Below, piece by piece: positions 21,614 through 31,459 of a stretch of 64,000 nt of DNA. The notes beneath the pieces are model-generated. The model was not told the DNA's origin, did no database searches, and saw nothing but the letters and a program-made list of their open reading frames with translations. The stretch lies in contig JAVMKO010000001.1 in assembly GCA_032164245.1 (NCBI GenBank), positions 61,052,892-61,116,891 on the forward strand, given 5' to 3'. The stretch's first letter is position 1; each line of letters begins with the position of its first letter. The position numbers and the translations under genes were made by a program. Source of the stretch: Sternotherus odoratus (taxonomy: Eukaryota; Chordata; Testudines; Kinosternidae).

Positions 21614-23327
21614 GTAGGGGTGACATTTTTGGAAGTCTTAAAGTGCTGCCATCAATTCTTGCTGGTGTCCACTCTGACAATTTTTCTTAAAATACTTAAT
21701 TTTAGGTAAAAACAAATATGCACATATACATGTCCAAATCATTGTAATTTATTTAAGTAGCGTTTTTGCTGACACAATAAAAATGTATCTATTCTAAAAT
21801 ATCTCTATTTACTGGACATAGAATAGTAAGAAAATAAGGTGCTTTGCATAGTGTTGTCTTTTTGTTGTTTCTTTTACTTTTTTGATTCCTTTTCTTTATA
21901 TTTGCTAGTAGTAAATCTAAAGCTGTGAAAACTGATATTTGCATGTTTGTTAATATCACTTTTATTTATTCAGCAGACTAGATAGCTAGCTGGGAGGCAG
22001 TGAAAATTGATATTAACAAACATACAAATATCACTTTTCACAGCAGACTTACTCAGCCCCAACACAAGGTAGGTGACAAATTAAGCCCTGGATAGAGAGG
22101 TAGGGAGGGAGGCAGTGCAAGTCAGGTCCATGGAGGGCAAAGGGAAGTGGAGGGTCCAGGAACAATATGGGGTTGGTGAGCCCGCAGTCAGAGCTTGAAG
22201 CCCTGAAACCGGGGGATAGAGCCCAGAGCCAGCAGCATGCCACTACATGGCAGAAGCCAGAAGCCTGAGTCCCACTGCACCTGAGAAGATGGGGAACTCA
22301 CATTGGCTGCCTGCTGCTCTTGTGACAGATTTCTGTTGCCAATCTGCCTGGGCCTCAGTTGATCAGGCTAAGACCGCAGGATCGTAGGGGCAGAGATGAA
22401 GAGAACACACCATGTGACTGAATTATAAGGCATTATTCAGAAAATAATAAAAAGACAGCAGTGAGTGTGGGAAGTGCTTCCATGTCACTCAGAGAAGTGT
22501 TAGTGCTCAAACCCTGATCCACTTTCATACTCACAGACCGGCTGGCCAGGCCTGAGAGTATCTTCAGAGGAGGAGAGAGAGAGTAAAATGGACGAAAGGT
22601 TACCTTGTGCACAGGTTGTCCAGAGGTTGGCTTCCAAAAAAGACCTCCAATTTGCTTTCGCTCTTGGGAGGGTTTTTATGCCCTGGTGTCTCTTGGGGGC
22701 ATCCCCTTCAGAGACCTTTGCTCGGTATTCCAGTCTAGACTGCCTTTTGTGGCTTCTTCAGCTTCCCCAAAACACACTGGCTCCAGGGTCACAAAGGCAG
22801 ATTGTTGAGTCTCACTGGGTAGCCAACCTTTGCAAATGTAATCTCAGTCCTGCAACTTGCTTTGCCTTTGTTTTGCTTCTGTCTATATTTTTCACAGCCA
22901 GCTGGGGCTGAAAGCAGCGTTTTGGTGCTGGGCATGGTCTGTGTCGATTCTTGACCTTGAACGCAGAGCAGCTCTCTCTTTATCTCTAGGCCAAGCTGAC
23001 TTTTCAAATTAACCCGTTCACTGCTCTTTTCTTCTTCCCCCTCTCCTCTCTTGGCCTCTCATAACCTGCAAAGGAAACTTCCATTCTCATTCACACCTTT
23101 AACTTTTCCCCAAATGCTTTGCAATTCCTGCAACAGTATTAGCCACGTACAATGCTGATCTCCCCCTTCCCAAGGGAATTTGAGGGAATGGGACATGGAG
23201 GGGTGACATTCTGGCATTCGTGGCTCCAGAGAGGGCCACTACTTTGCCCCCCCCCCCCAAATCACTGCCCAGAAGGGTGTGGCCACAAGTATAGCCTCTG
23301 GTGGCCACATTTGAGAAACTCTGACCT
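21614..23327. mobile_element. Insertion of unresolved class inside CR1
   Basis: The CR1 text breaks at 'taacttcatctga' and resumes at 'tctgacctaaacc', so tctga is shared at both edges. The right edge looks like a hAT end (CACATTTGAGAAACTCTG), but no matching left end is present. The first 450 bp are AT-rich, with a near-repeat of 'aaaactgatatttgcatg' and 'aaaattgatattaacaaac'. The middle (22050-22300) is purine-rich. The part after 22320 has a minus-strand TATA-like gggcataaaaacc at about 22675. It may be a composite of more than one element. No coding domain recognised. Confidence 0.45.
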
Positions 23328-24426
23328 AAACCATATTTCCTTAGTTTGCTTATTGAGAATGTTAAGTGGGACTTTGTCAAAAGCCTTACTAAAATCAAGA
23401 TATTTCACATCTACTTATTTGCCCCATCCAGTACGCCAGCAACGTTATCAAAGAAGAAGATTAAGTTCGTTTGGCATGATTTGTTCTTGGCAAATCCATC
23501 TGGCTATTCCTTATAACAGTATTAGCCTCTTGCTGGTCTTCCTATCTTTATTTTGCATTGGGTTAGTTTGCAGTTGTGTCTTGAATATTGTTTCCTTGAG
23601 AAATTGCCAGCTCTCCTGGATTCCTTTTTCCCTTAGATGTTCTTCCCCAGGGACCCTATTTACCAGTTATCTGAGTTTATTAAAGTCTGCTTTCTGAAGA
23701 CCATTGTCCTTATTCTGCCGCTCTTACTCTTTCCTGTCCTTAGAATCATGAAAACTATCATTTCATGATCACTATCACCCAAATCGCCTTCCTTGTTCAT
23801 ATTTGCTACCAATTAATTTCTGTTGGTCAGAATCAAGTCAAAAATGGCTGTCCCCTAGTTGCTTTCTCCACTTTCTGAAAGTTATCCCCAGTACGTTACA
23901 AGACATCATGGGAAATGTTATGTTTTGCTGTATTACTTTTCCATCAGATGTATGGGTAGTTTGTCCACCATCACTACCACTTCTTGTGTTCTAGATATTT
24001 ATTTGTTCTAGAAATGCCTCATCCGAATCTTCTCTTAAGGTTGCCAGTGTAACCTTAGTTCAGCCTCATGTATATGTATTTTGATACCGTCTTTAATTAC
24101 ATGATCACTTCCTATATTTGCACAGAATAGATGATGCTAACTTGATGAGGAGAGATTCAACATTTTGTTTTCTTCTCATTGTTTGTGTGCTCCCTGTCTT
24201 ATTTATTGTGCACTCTTCCAGTCCTGCTCTGAAGATAGAATTATTAATTTCCTCATGTGCTCTTCAATGGTGTTCATCTATATGGTATCTGAGTGCTTCA
24301 GAAACAATAACTAAAAGGGAATGAGAGACTCAATTTACCTGTGGGTCTCTGTGATATTTGCTGATAACAGAGGAATGATGAGGAACGTGGGTTCAATTCC
24401 AGAGAGTAGAGGAATGTCTTCTAGTG

Positions 24427-24534
24427 CAGTGATTTTCAAACTGTGGGTCATGACCCAGTACTGGGTCGCAGAATATAAGGGCCTGTGTCACAGCGGTTCT
24501 GGTCAGCACCACCAACTGGGCCATTAAAAGTCTG
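24427..24534. mobile_element. Short hAT MITE, 108 bp
   Basis: A perfect 8-bp duplication ttctagtg lies at 24419-24426 and 24535-24542. The left end CAGTGATTTTCAAACTG is clear. The right end 'ccattaaaagtctg' is a shortened, eroded version of its inverse. Confidence 0.8.
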
Positions 24535-24559
24535 TTCTAGTGGGCAGAGCCTTCCTGCC

Positions 24560-24990
24560 ACTGTTACTCTTCCCCAAACCTGATCCCTTCTTCCTATATC
24601 TCTTTTATCTTCCCTGTGATATGCCTGTTTTCCCGCAGCTCCTCATTCCAATCTCCCTCACCCAGTGCCAGTCTCTTTGCCCAGTCAGTCCAAGTCTCCC
24701 TCACAACCTAGTTTCCTTGCCCTGAAAGATCCAGTCTCCTCACACTGCTGGTCCCGCTCTGAGTGATCTTTTCCGTGGGCTTGCAGTCCACACCTACCTT
24801 CCCCCACCTCCATCCCAGTTTCCTCGCCCAGTTTTGGCCACAGTATCCTTGCCCAGCCTGTCCTAGTATGTATGTATGTACATGTGCTCTCCCCCCTACA
24901 CATATATTCACCATTAGTCTTCCCCTAAACCCCATGCTGGGTTCTTATCCCAATCTGTTCCCTGTCTGCCAGGATTAGCTCCTCACCCCA
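24560..24990. repeat. Pyrimidine-rich, degenerate tandem region
   Basis: The + strand is strongly C/T-biased and repeats a loose theme 'ccagtctcctygccca' every 30-60 bp (24665, 24710, 24728, 24815, 24850). A short TATG run is at 24867-24881. Open frames here are by-products of the bias. Confidence 0.5.
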
Positions 24991-24999
24991 CTGAATTTT

Positions 25000-26720
25000 A
25001 GTCAGTCAGCTTCCTCCTCTGGCTACCTGGGAGCCAATGGGAGGGTTATTGAGATCTTAGGGGAGACCAGCTCTTTGGAAGGAACATCCTTAGTGAAGAT
25101 GGAATCTTTGGAAAATTTAGCTGCCAAACATTAGCCAGTCTCTACTGAGCATTTATGAACGGAGACTTTTTCAAAGGCTCATCACTTAGCTATATGTAGT
25201 TGATTTTTCACAGGAATCAACACATTTCTGACACCAGAGCAAATCTCTTGGCAAATTTCAAATCTCTGTGCTCCAGACCATGGGGGTGCTAAAACCACTC
25301 AGTGAGAAGCCTGTAAGGAATTTTTTAACATCGATTAAAACAACATATTTTCCTCTAACCTCTTTCTGCGAAATGGCTGAACTGTTTTTACTGAATATTC
25401 TTGAAATCATTTTTTTAAGTTTATCAAATCTACAAGCAAGGAAAACAGGGTCTCATAATTGGAAGTGTTAAGCAAATTAAGTATAGGTGGTACTACTTGT
25501 CCTAGCTATAACATTGTAAAGAATTTTTTTTTTTATCCTTTCTCATATCTTTGTAAAATGTCTATGTAATGACAGCATCAGTAACTTTGGTGCGGAGGAG
25601 AAAATCTTTGAGCTAAAGTTCCAAATGACTTTTTATTAAGTGAATGGATGCATAATTCTAACTCATTAAGCCGGGGGGACAAAGCAAGAAAAAATTCAAT
25701 TACAGGATCTAATAGTGCATTGTGTTGTGATTTTAAATGAGTCCCATGAAAGGATGAACAAAGTGCTTTAGACTTTTATTTCTTGACAAATTATTTCCAT
25801 TCAAGGCTGTACGTTTATTTTCATTAAAACCATTAACTGTGGGAGCATCTTCCTTTCTTCGGGAATCTGGTTGCTACATGTTTCCAGTAAATTATTTTGC
25901 AGTTTTGAATGTCAAAACTTCGTAAAATATCAAGGTCAAATATAGACTTGCAAATGAATGCAAAATATGTCATTAACATACTAGCAGATACTATTTTTAC
26001 ACTGGATACATTTGGAAAAAAAATCTTTACATTCACTTTTTTTTTTTTTAACAATTTTATCAGCCAGAACTGATGGTTTAATGTCATTGGTTTAAGCAGG
26101 CATAATGCAGGCAGGTGCTGTGTAAGATTTTCCCATGGAACTCTGCCAGTGTAACTCAGTCCTGACCTGAAAAAACCCTGTTAATCTAGTCCTGGCTCTC
26201 TTGAACAAGAATGACAGTCTTGCCAAGCAGCATGGTCTTTTTTCTCTCTCTGTCTCTCTTTTTTTAAAGTGAACAACATAACAAGTAAAGATAATACTAC
26301 TGAATAGGCAGGTTCCTGATTAGGCTAAAGTTCAGATTGTTACAAGGGGCTACCATTTTTGTCCGTCTTAAGTAGAGAACAAAAATCATGTTTTCACTTT
26401 ATTTTCTAAATCTCTTAGCATGAAATTCTCCCATCTGCAGAAGTGAATATACGTAAGTGTTCTCAGGTCTTGTGCAGGCCCCCTACCTTGAAGGTGATTT
26501 CAGTCTTTATTTATTTATAACATACATGTCTCTGCAGAAGTTGCAGCACTATGAATATAATGTAAGTGCTAGTAGAACATCTTTCATGTTCATACAGGAG
26601 GGACATGTTTCCTTACACAAGGGAAATATCTTAATACATAAATAATTATATAGTGAGTAGTACTTCTGGTCTCAAAGTGTTCCTGTTAGAAATGTCCCTC
26701 ATAGAAATTGGAAATCATGA
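25000..26720. other. Mostly unique AT-rich DNA
   Basis: Around 25100-25420 the text ('aatttagctgccaaacatta', 'agtctctactgagcattta') looks like a dispersed reptile repeat I cannot classify. Poly-T runs are at 25527-25537 and 26038-26049. No gene recognised. Confidence 0.4.
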
Positions 26721-26726
26721 GTAGAG

Positions 26727-27560
26727 CTGGTTGGGAATTTTTCAACAACATTTTTTTCTTTGGAAAATACAGATTCTTTAGAACTGAAACTTTTGAGGGG
26801 TACATATTGGTTTCAGTGACCTTTCATCGGGAAAGGATTCTCCGGTCCAGGATGGCTTTGAAAGAAACACCCACCCTTGAATAACTAATAGCCCAGAGAT
26901 TCAGCTGCTCACACACCATGTGAGAGATACAGGTTAAAGTCTCCATTTTGCTTGATTCAGATGGGACAACTGAACCTATATCTTCCATATCCTAGGTCAA
27001 TGCCCTGGCTTAGCTATTCTGGGGTATAGTGTGTGTGAAGTTTCTCTTGTTTTCATGAGAAATGCCAAAATGTCTTGGGTTTGTCATAATGTGGAATGGG
27101 ACACATTTCTAAAGTTTTTATGGGATGGGAAGACTGTTTCTTGCCCCACTCCAGTCATGATTCTAAGGCCACGTCTACACTACCCGCTGGATTGGTGGGT
27201 AGTGATCGATCTATCAGAGATCGATTTATCGCGTCTCGTGTAGACGCGATAAATTGATTCCCGAGCGCTCTCCCCATCAGCTTCCGGAACTCCACCGCCA
27301 CGAGAGGCAAAAGCGGAGTTGATGGGGGAGCAGCAGCAGTCGACTCACTGCTGTGAGGATGCCAAGGTAAGTCAACCTAAGATACACCGACTTCAGCTAC
27401 ACTATTTGCGTAGCTGAAGTTGCGTATCTTAGGTTGACCACCCTCCCCACCCTCCCCCCAGTGTAGATCTGACCTAAGGATGTACCAAACAGTTTTCATT
27501 TGCAACTATACAAATGAAACCATAATTTTAACTGGAAAAAAAATACCCTGGAAGTGAAAT
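26727..27560. mobile_element. Composite: fold-back-type ends, SINE-like core, nested Harbinger
   Basis: The left end gagctggttgggaatttttc matches the outer arm of the 16.4-kb fold-back. The text near 27480-27540 (acagttttcatttgcaacta...) is A/T-rich arm-like sequence, but its pairing is weak. At about 26890-26950, 'tagcccagagattcagctg' and 'caggttaaagtctcc' resemble Pol III A and B boxes. A Harbinger MITE sits at 27167-27474. The layering is inferred from resemblance and is less secure than the elements with clean duplications. Confidence 0.4.
27167..27474. mobile_element. Harbinger-type MITE, copy 2
   Basis: The 3-bp duplication TAA lies at 27164-27166 and 27475-27477, the classical PIF/Harbinger target. 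Termini are GGCCACGTCTACACTAC and, inverted, GGTCAGATCTACACTGG. Internal hairpins are gatcgatttatcgcgtct against tagacgcgataaattgat (27218-27260) and cttcagctacac against gtagctgaag (27390-27421). Related to 15473-15744 but in the opposite orientation. Confidence 0.9.
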
Positions 27561-27566
27561 ATTTCC

Positions 27567-27590
27567 TGTTGTTGTTGTTGTTGTTGTTTT
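27567..27590. repeat. (GTT)n microsatellite
   Basis: About seven GTT units run into poly-T and then poly-A. Confidence 0.9.
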
Positions 27591-27594
27591 TTAA

Positions 27595-29117
27595 AAAAAG
27601 TGTTTTGAGCTGCCTAAAAGAATTGTTTCAGAAGCTGAAACCCACAAGTCAGTTAAGTGTAGCAATTTGGTATCGAAACCTTAGGATATCTTTGAATATT
27701 GGCCTCTTAACTGTCAGCAAATGAACATCACAGAAAATATTGTATCTAAAAAGCTAAATAGTTTAGCTGACTAGTATCTTCATTTTAGTTTAGGCTTCTA
27801 ACTTGAGCCTTACATACCAATTTCTATATGTGGCAATGAAGTTGTGGGGAGGGAGAGCTGTTTGACAGTGTTCACACCATGTCTGTCTGCAAGTATAGAC
27901 TTATCTTCAGCCAACAGACAGAATGAGGCTGGGCTGTCAGTCAGGATAGGATTTTAAGTTAAAGGCAAGATGATTTAAAAAAGTGATAGAAGGAAAAAAG
28001 TAGTCAGAGCGCAAAATCACTTAAACAGGAGGGTCAGGTATCTTTTATTCTAAACCTTAAATAATTTTGACTTCTAGACACCAACTATGGCCCTTCCTAA
28101 CACCATCCTTCCCCTGCACCTCCTTTGGACTGTGAGAGGTTGTATAATAGAAATACTCTTGCCTTGGGCTAAAAAATTCAGTACCTAGCTGTGACTTATG
28201 CTTTAAATGGCTACATGAATTTGTCAAAAGGCTCTTCCACCAGCTCTTGTGAACCTCATATCTCGGCAGCAGGCCAATTAAGTCAGCAGAAAGCCAAGAC
28301 TGGTACATGCAGACAGCCACTGATGGTAACAGCTGGCAAGAGCCTGGAAAAGAAAGGCATAGATTTCCGTCACCCTGCTTCATGTGCAGGATGCACCCTT
28401 ATTGAAATGAAACCCTCACTTGCATGAAAATGATGTGCTCTGATTGACTGTTGCATTCTAATGATTTTATAATAATAATAAACATCTGATGCCATTTTGT
28501 TAATAAGTAAATATAGTAATTAATATTAAATTGCTGGGAGCAATTTGAGAGGAAACAGCTCACTAGTTAAATGCAAATAGTTTTAATTATTAGCTATTAG
28601 GCCACAGGTTTGAAGAGGCTAAGCACAGTATAACAGCCAGGGAGACAAAGCAGAACTTCTTCTTATTTCCAGTGGGTGTCTTGTTCTTTGGTTTGAGTAA
28701 TGACATGGATAAATGGACAGTTTCCAAAAGAGGATGGAAAAGTTGGTGCTTGCTGTGTGTGAATGAGAGAAGACGAGCAGTCGGGAATGGGCAAACCGAA
28801 TATGAAATTTGACAAACAGCATGAATGTTAATGACATCCAGCTGGCTAGTACTTTGACTCAGCACGTTTCACTGATATCTATCACAAGAGCAGAAGTTGT
28901 CCTGAGACTCAGTGCACTCTGGGGCATCTTGGAGCCCCAGATTTAAAAGGCAGTACAGGAGCAGCGGAATGGTTTCCTGACCCACTGTTTTCCAGTCATT
29001 CAAAAAAAAATTGTGTTTTGAAGCAGACCCGCCTTGCTGGCTCCCCGATGCTCATCGGGGGAAAACAGAAATTAGGAGATGGGGGTTCAAGGCAACAGCT
29101 GGTCACTGAAAACATTG
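27595..29117. other. Unique AT-rich DNA, no gene recognised
   Basis: Open frames near 28057-28427 and 28590-28865 overlap on both strands and have no recognisable domain. Confidence 0.45.
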
Positions 29118-29125
29118 GAAGGGAG

Positions 29126-29702
29126 CAGAGCTGTCCTTAAGCATACCCAGCATACACGGCTGCATAGGGCACCCGAAAATTTGGGGCACCACCGGGACAG
29201 CAAGTATGAGCAGTTCTGTTCCTACACACCCAGCGTGCACTGGAGTTTCCTTAGGCAGGGACCATATTCACAGAACCACATGCACTGGCACAGCGCATTC
29301 TGCGTGAGGGAGAGGGTACGGGGATCTCTGAGGGGAACTGTGACCCTCCGCTGTCATGAAGCGGGACGGTATCCTTTGCTGCCTCATCCCTCCCCACCCC
29401 AGGCTGTGAACCTGCACTGTCGCAGTGTCCGCTGCATACGAAGCTCAGTGTGTGTCAGCAATGGGGGGAGGGGTTCTTCTGGGGGTCCATGGGCAGCGGG
29501 GTGGGAGTGGCTGTGTCCTCTCGGCACACTGGGGTTAGCAGCGCCATCTGGGGACTGCCTTCCATGAAGTCCCCACCTTCCCCTCCCCCATCCTTAATAT
29601 CCCCCTGTAAGCTTATGTTTGTGTTGCTAAGAGCAAGTCAGGCATTGGGGCACCAGTTTAATAATACTGCATAGATCCCCATAACTCCTAAGGACAGTCC
29701 TG
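29126..29702. mobile_element. Non-autonomous hAT element, 577 bp
   Basis: Termini CAGAGCTGTCCTTAAGCATA and the inverted CTAAGGACAGTCCTG are flanked by gaagggag (29118-29125) and gaaaggag (29703-29710), 7 of 8 identical. The interior is moderately GC-rich and without transposase. The 162-codon frame at 29079-29567 starts outside the left end and reads into the element, so it is not a gene. Confidence 0.9.
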
Positions 29703-29719
29703 GAAAGGAGTTAATTACA

Positions 29720-29876
29720 AGTAAACTTCCCATCCCATTGGCCAGGAATTGTGAACTGCAGCCACTGGGTGCTGCAGGGGGCCATGCCTGTGGATGGTCA
29801 AAATAAACAAACTATTTCCCGGCCTGCAATCGGATTACCCTGATGGGCCACCTGCAGGCTGCAGGTTGCCCACTGT
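29720..29876 (+). mobile_element. hAT right-end fragment
   Basis: The segment contains 'cccattggccaggaattgtg' and 'ccctgatgggccacctgcag' and ends in gcaggttgcccactgttg. This is the right half of a hAT family of the 'gtttgcccacc' type. It begins only about 17 bp after the previous hAT element. Confidence 0.6.
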
Positions 29877-30129
29877 TGCTCTATGGTGTCAACTGTCCAC
29901 GAACATCCAGAGGGAAGAAATATGACAATGGTGGAGTAGGGGTCATTGGTGCATGAACTGCTGACCTAACACCTGGTCATTACAGCTGCTCTAGCCCAAG
30001 GGCTGAAGTAGCATCTGCTGTGTGGAGACTCCAGTGCTTCCGATTTAGATGGAAGAATTTTCTCCTCTTTAACCTCAGCATAGGTCACCTTTACAAAACC
30101 TATTCATTTCCCAAGGAAATAAAGAGCTA

Positions 30130-30655
30130 CCGTATATACTCGAGTATAAGCCGAGTTTTTCAGCCCTCTTTTTGGGCTGAAAAAAGCCGCCTCGGCTTAT
30201 ACTCGAGTCAGTGAAAAATGTGCGCCCCGGTTCCTCCCCTCCCCGCCGGACAAAAAAAAAAAAAAAGCGCCTCGCTCTCCCGTCCCCGCCGCGCGGGCGG
30301 GCTGCCGGGAGCGTCCCAGTTCCCCCCTCCCCGCCGCGGGCGGGCTGCCGGGAGCGCTCCCGGCAGCCCGCCCGCGGCGGGGAGGGGGGAACCGGGACGC
30401 TCCCGGCAGCCCGCCCGCGGCGGGGAGGGGGGAACCGGGACGCTCCCGGCAGCCCGCCCGCGGCGGGGAGGGGGGAACCGGGACGCTCCCGGCAGCCCGC
30501 CCACGCGGCGGGGACGGGAGAGCGAGGCGCTTTTTTTTTTTTTTGTCCGGATTTGATATCGGCTTATACTCGAGTCAATAACTTTTCCAGCTTTTTGTGG
30601 TAAAATTAGGTGCATCGGCTTATATTCGGGTCGACCTATACTCGAGTATATACGG
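30130..30655. mobile_element. TA-inserting mariner-like element with large GC palindrome
   Basis: Termini CCGTATATACTCGAGTATAA and the inverted 'ACTCGAGTATATACGG' are flanked by TA (30128-30129 and 30656-30657). Subterminal copies of cggcttatactcgagtc occur on both sides. The centre is a near-perfect palindrome around 30358. From poly-A, the left arm reads 'gcgcctcgctctcccgtccc', then 'gcgggctgccgggagcg'. It is mirrored by the right arm through 'gacgggagagcgaggcgc' to poly-T. The right arm carries extra 43-bp direct units (gggacgctcccggcagcccg...). The sequence is extremely CpG-rich. No transposase. Confidence 0.92.
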
Positions 30656-31269
30656 TATTTGTGTTTTAAACTACTTCTTTAATGTTGGCTGCAAAGGTAG
30701 GAAGTTTCCCCAAGAGCTGTTGGAAAAGTTCCTGGTGCACCAGCTACAGCCATTTTTAATCAAGCTTCCATACGGATGTGGAAATTTTACTAATGGTTGC
30801 TGAGGAAACAATCAAAAAGTGACCTTGGGGCAATGTGGAAAAGAAATAGTTGCTTATTGTCAATCACAGTTGAATGTCAAGCTAACTGTAGGTAATTTTG
30901 TTGTCAAGAGCTCTTTTTGGTGATTTAAAGCTATTGGATTTCTGGCCCGCCTTTTCTTGGTACTTCGTCAGCTCAGAACTTGGAATATGAAATACTGTAT
31001 GTTCATTAGGAAACTACTACAATTGCTGCTTTGAAATGCCAGTGCTGACACGATAGCTCTTTATAAACTACGTGTGTTGCTTTGCCTGGAATTTGGACAA
31101 GCTGGCCACTGAAGCAGAAAAAGCACAGCCAGTGTTGTCAACTATTATTGGTGCAATGTGCCTTTATATGTGCCTGGCTGAGCAGCATCAAATGGCATTT
31201 GACATGGTTCTTTCCCAAGGCCACAGCTTGCTGTGTACAGCAGACTCCAAGTTAAATCACTTATAGATA

Positions 31270-31458
31270 GAACAAGATTAACGGGAAGAAAAAATGGTAT
31301 TTTACAAATTTATGCAAAGCAGTCTGACTCATTGTAAGTGGAAACCCTATACAGATGTGTATATATCATACTATGTATATAGGGGGCCTTGTTATAACGC
31401 CTCAGCCAGCTTTGCGTAAATTTGTGAAGTACCATTTTTGCAGATTAATCTTGTGCTC
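31270..31458. mobile_element. MITE with about 50-bp inverted ends
   Basis: The left arm (gaacaagattaacgggaaga..., then tttacaaatttatgcaaagc) pairs with the right arm (gctttgcgtaaatttgtgaa..., then gattaatcttgtgctc). There are a few mismatches and a small gap. No clear target duplication was found. The superfamily is unassigned. Confidence 0.75.
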
Positions 31459-31459
31459 C

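Larger units (their letters stand above)
20640..24120 (-). mobile_element. Antisense CR1 LINE, interrupted twice
   Basis: Read on the minus strand, the order is endonuclease end and linker (about 24120-23560), a piece of reverse transcriptase (about 23560-23328), then the 3' portion (21613-20933 and 20737-20640). The 3' part ends in the 'atcatagaattctagaa' tail typical of CR1. The reverse-transcriptase piece contains the DFSKAFDKVP-like block around 23370-23400. Part of the reverse transcriptase is deleted at about 23560. Two later insertions split the element: a 187-bp hAT at 20738-20924 and a 1.7-kb insertion at 21614-23327. The text joins across each gap as in other CR1 copies. Confidence 0.8.

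Noticed and set aside
22588..22911. 107-codon frame in the CR1 insertion as a protein gene
   Set aside because: No recognised domain, competing frames on both strands, and a location inside a transposable-element nest.
23152..23697. 181-codon plus-strand frame
   Set aside because: It is antisense to CR1 ORF2 remnants. The coding signal is on the minus strand and broken.
29079..29567. 162-codon frame as a host gene
   Set aside because: It begins outside and continues inside a hAT element with near-perfect 8-bp duplications.
30208..30615. 130-codon Pro/Arg/Gly frames on both strands
   Set aside because: They follow from the palindromic GC-rich core of a TA-flanked transposon.
30130..30655. 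CpG-dense block as a gene promoter or CpG island
   Set aside because: The block lies wholly inside a transposon with terminal repeats and TA flanks, and no gene is nearby.
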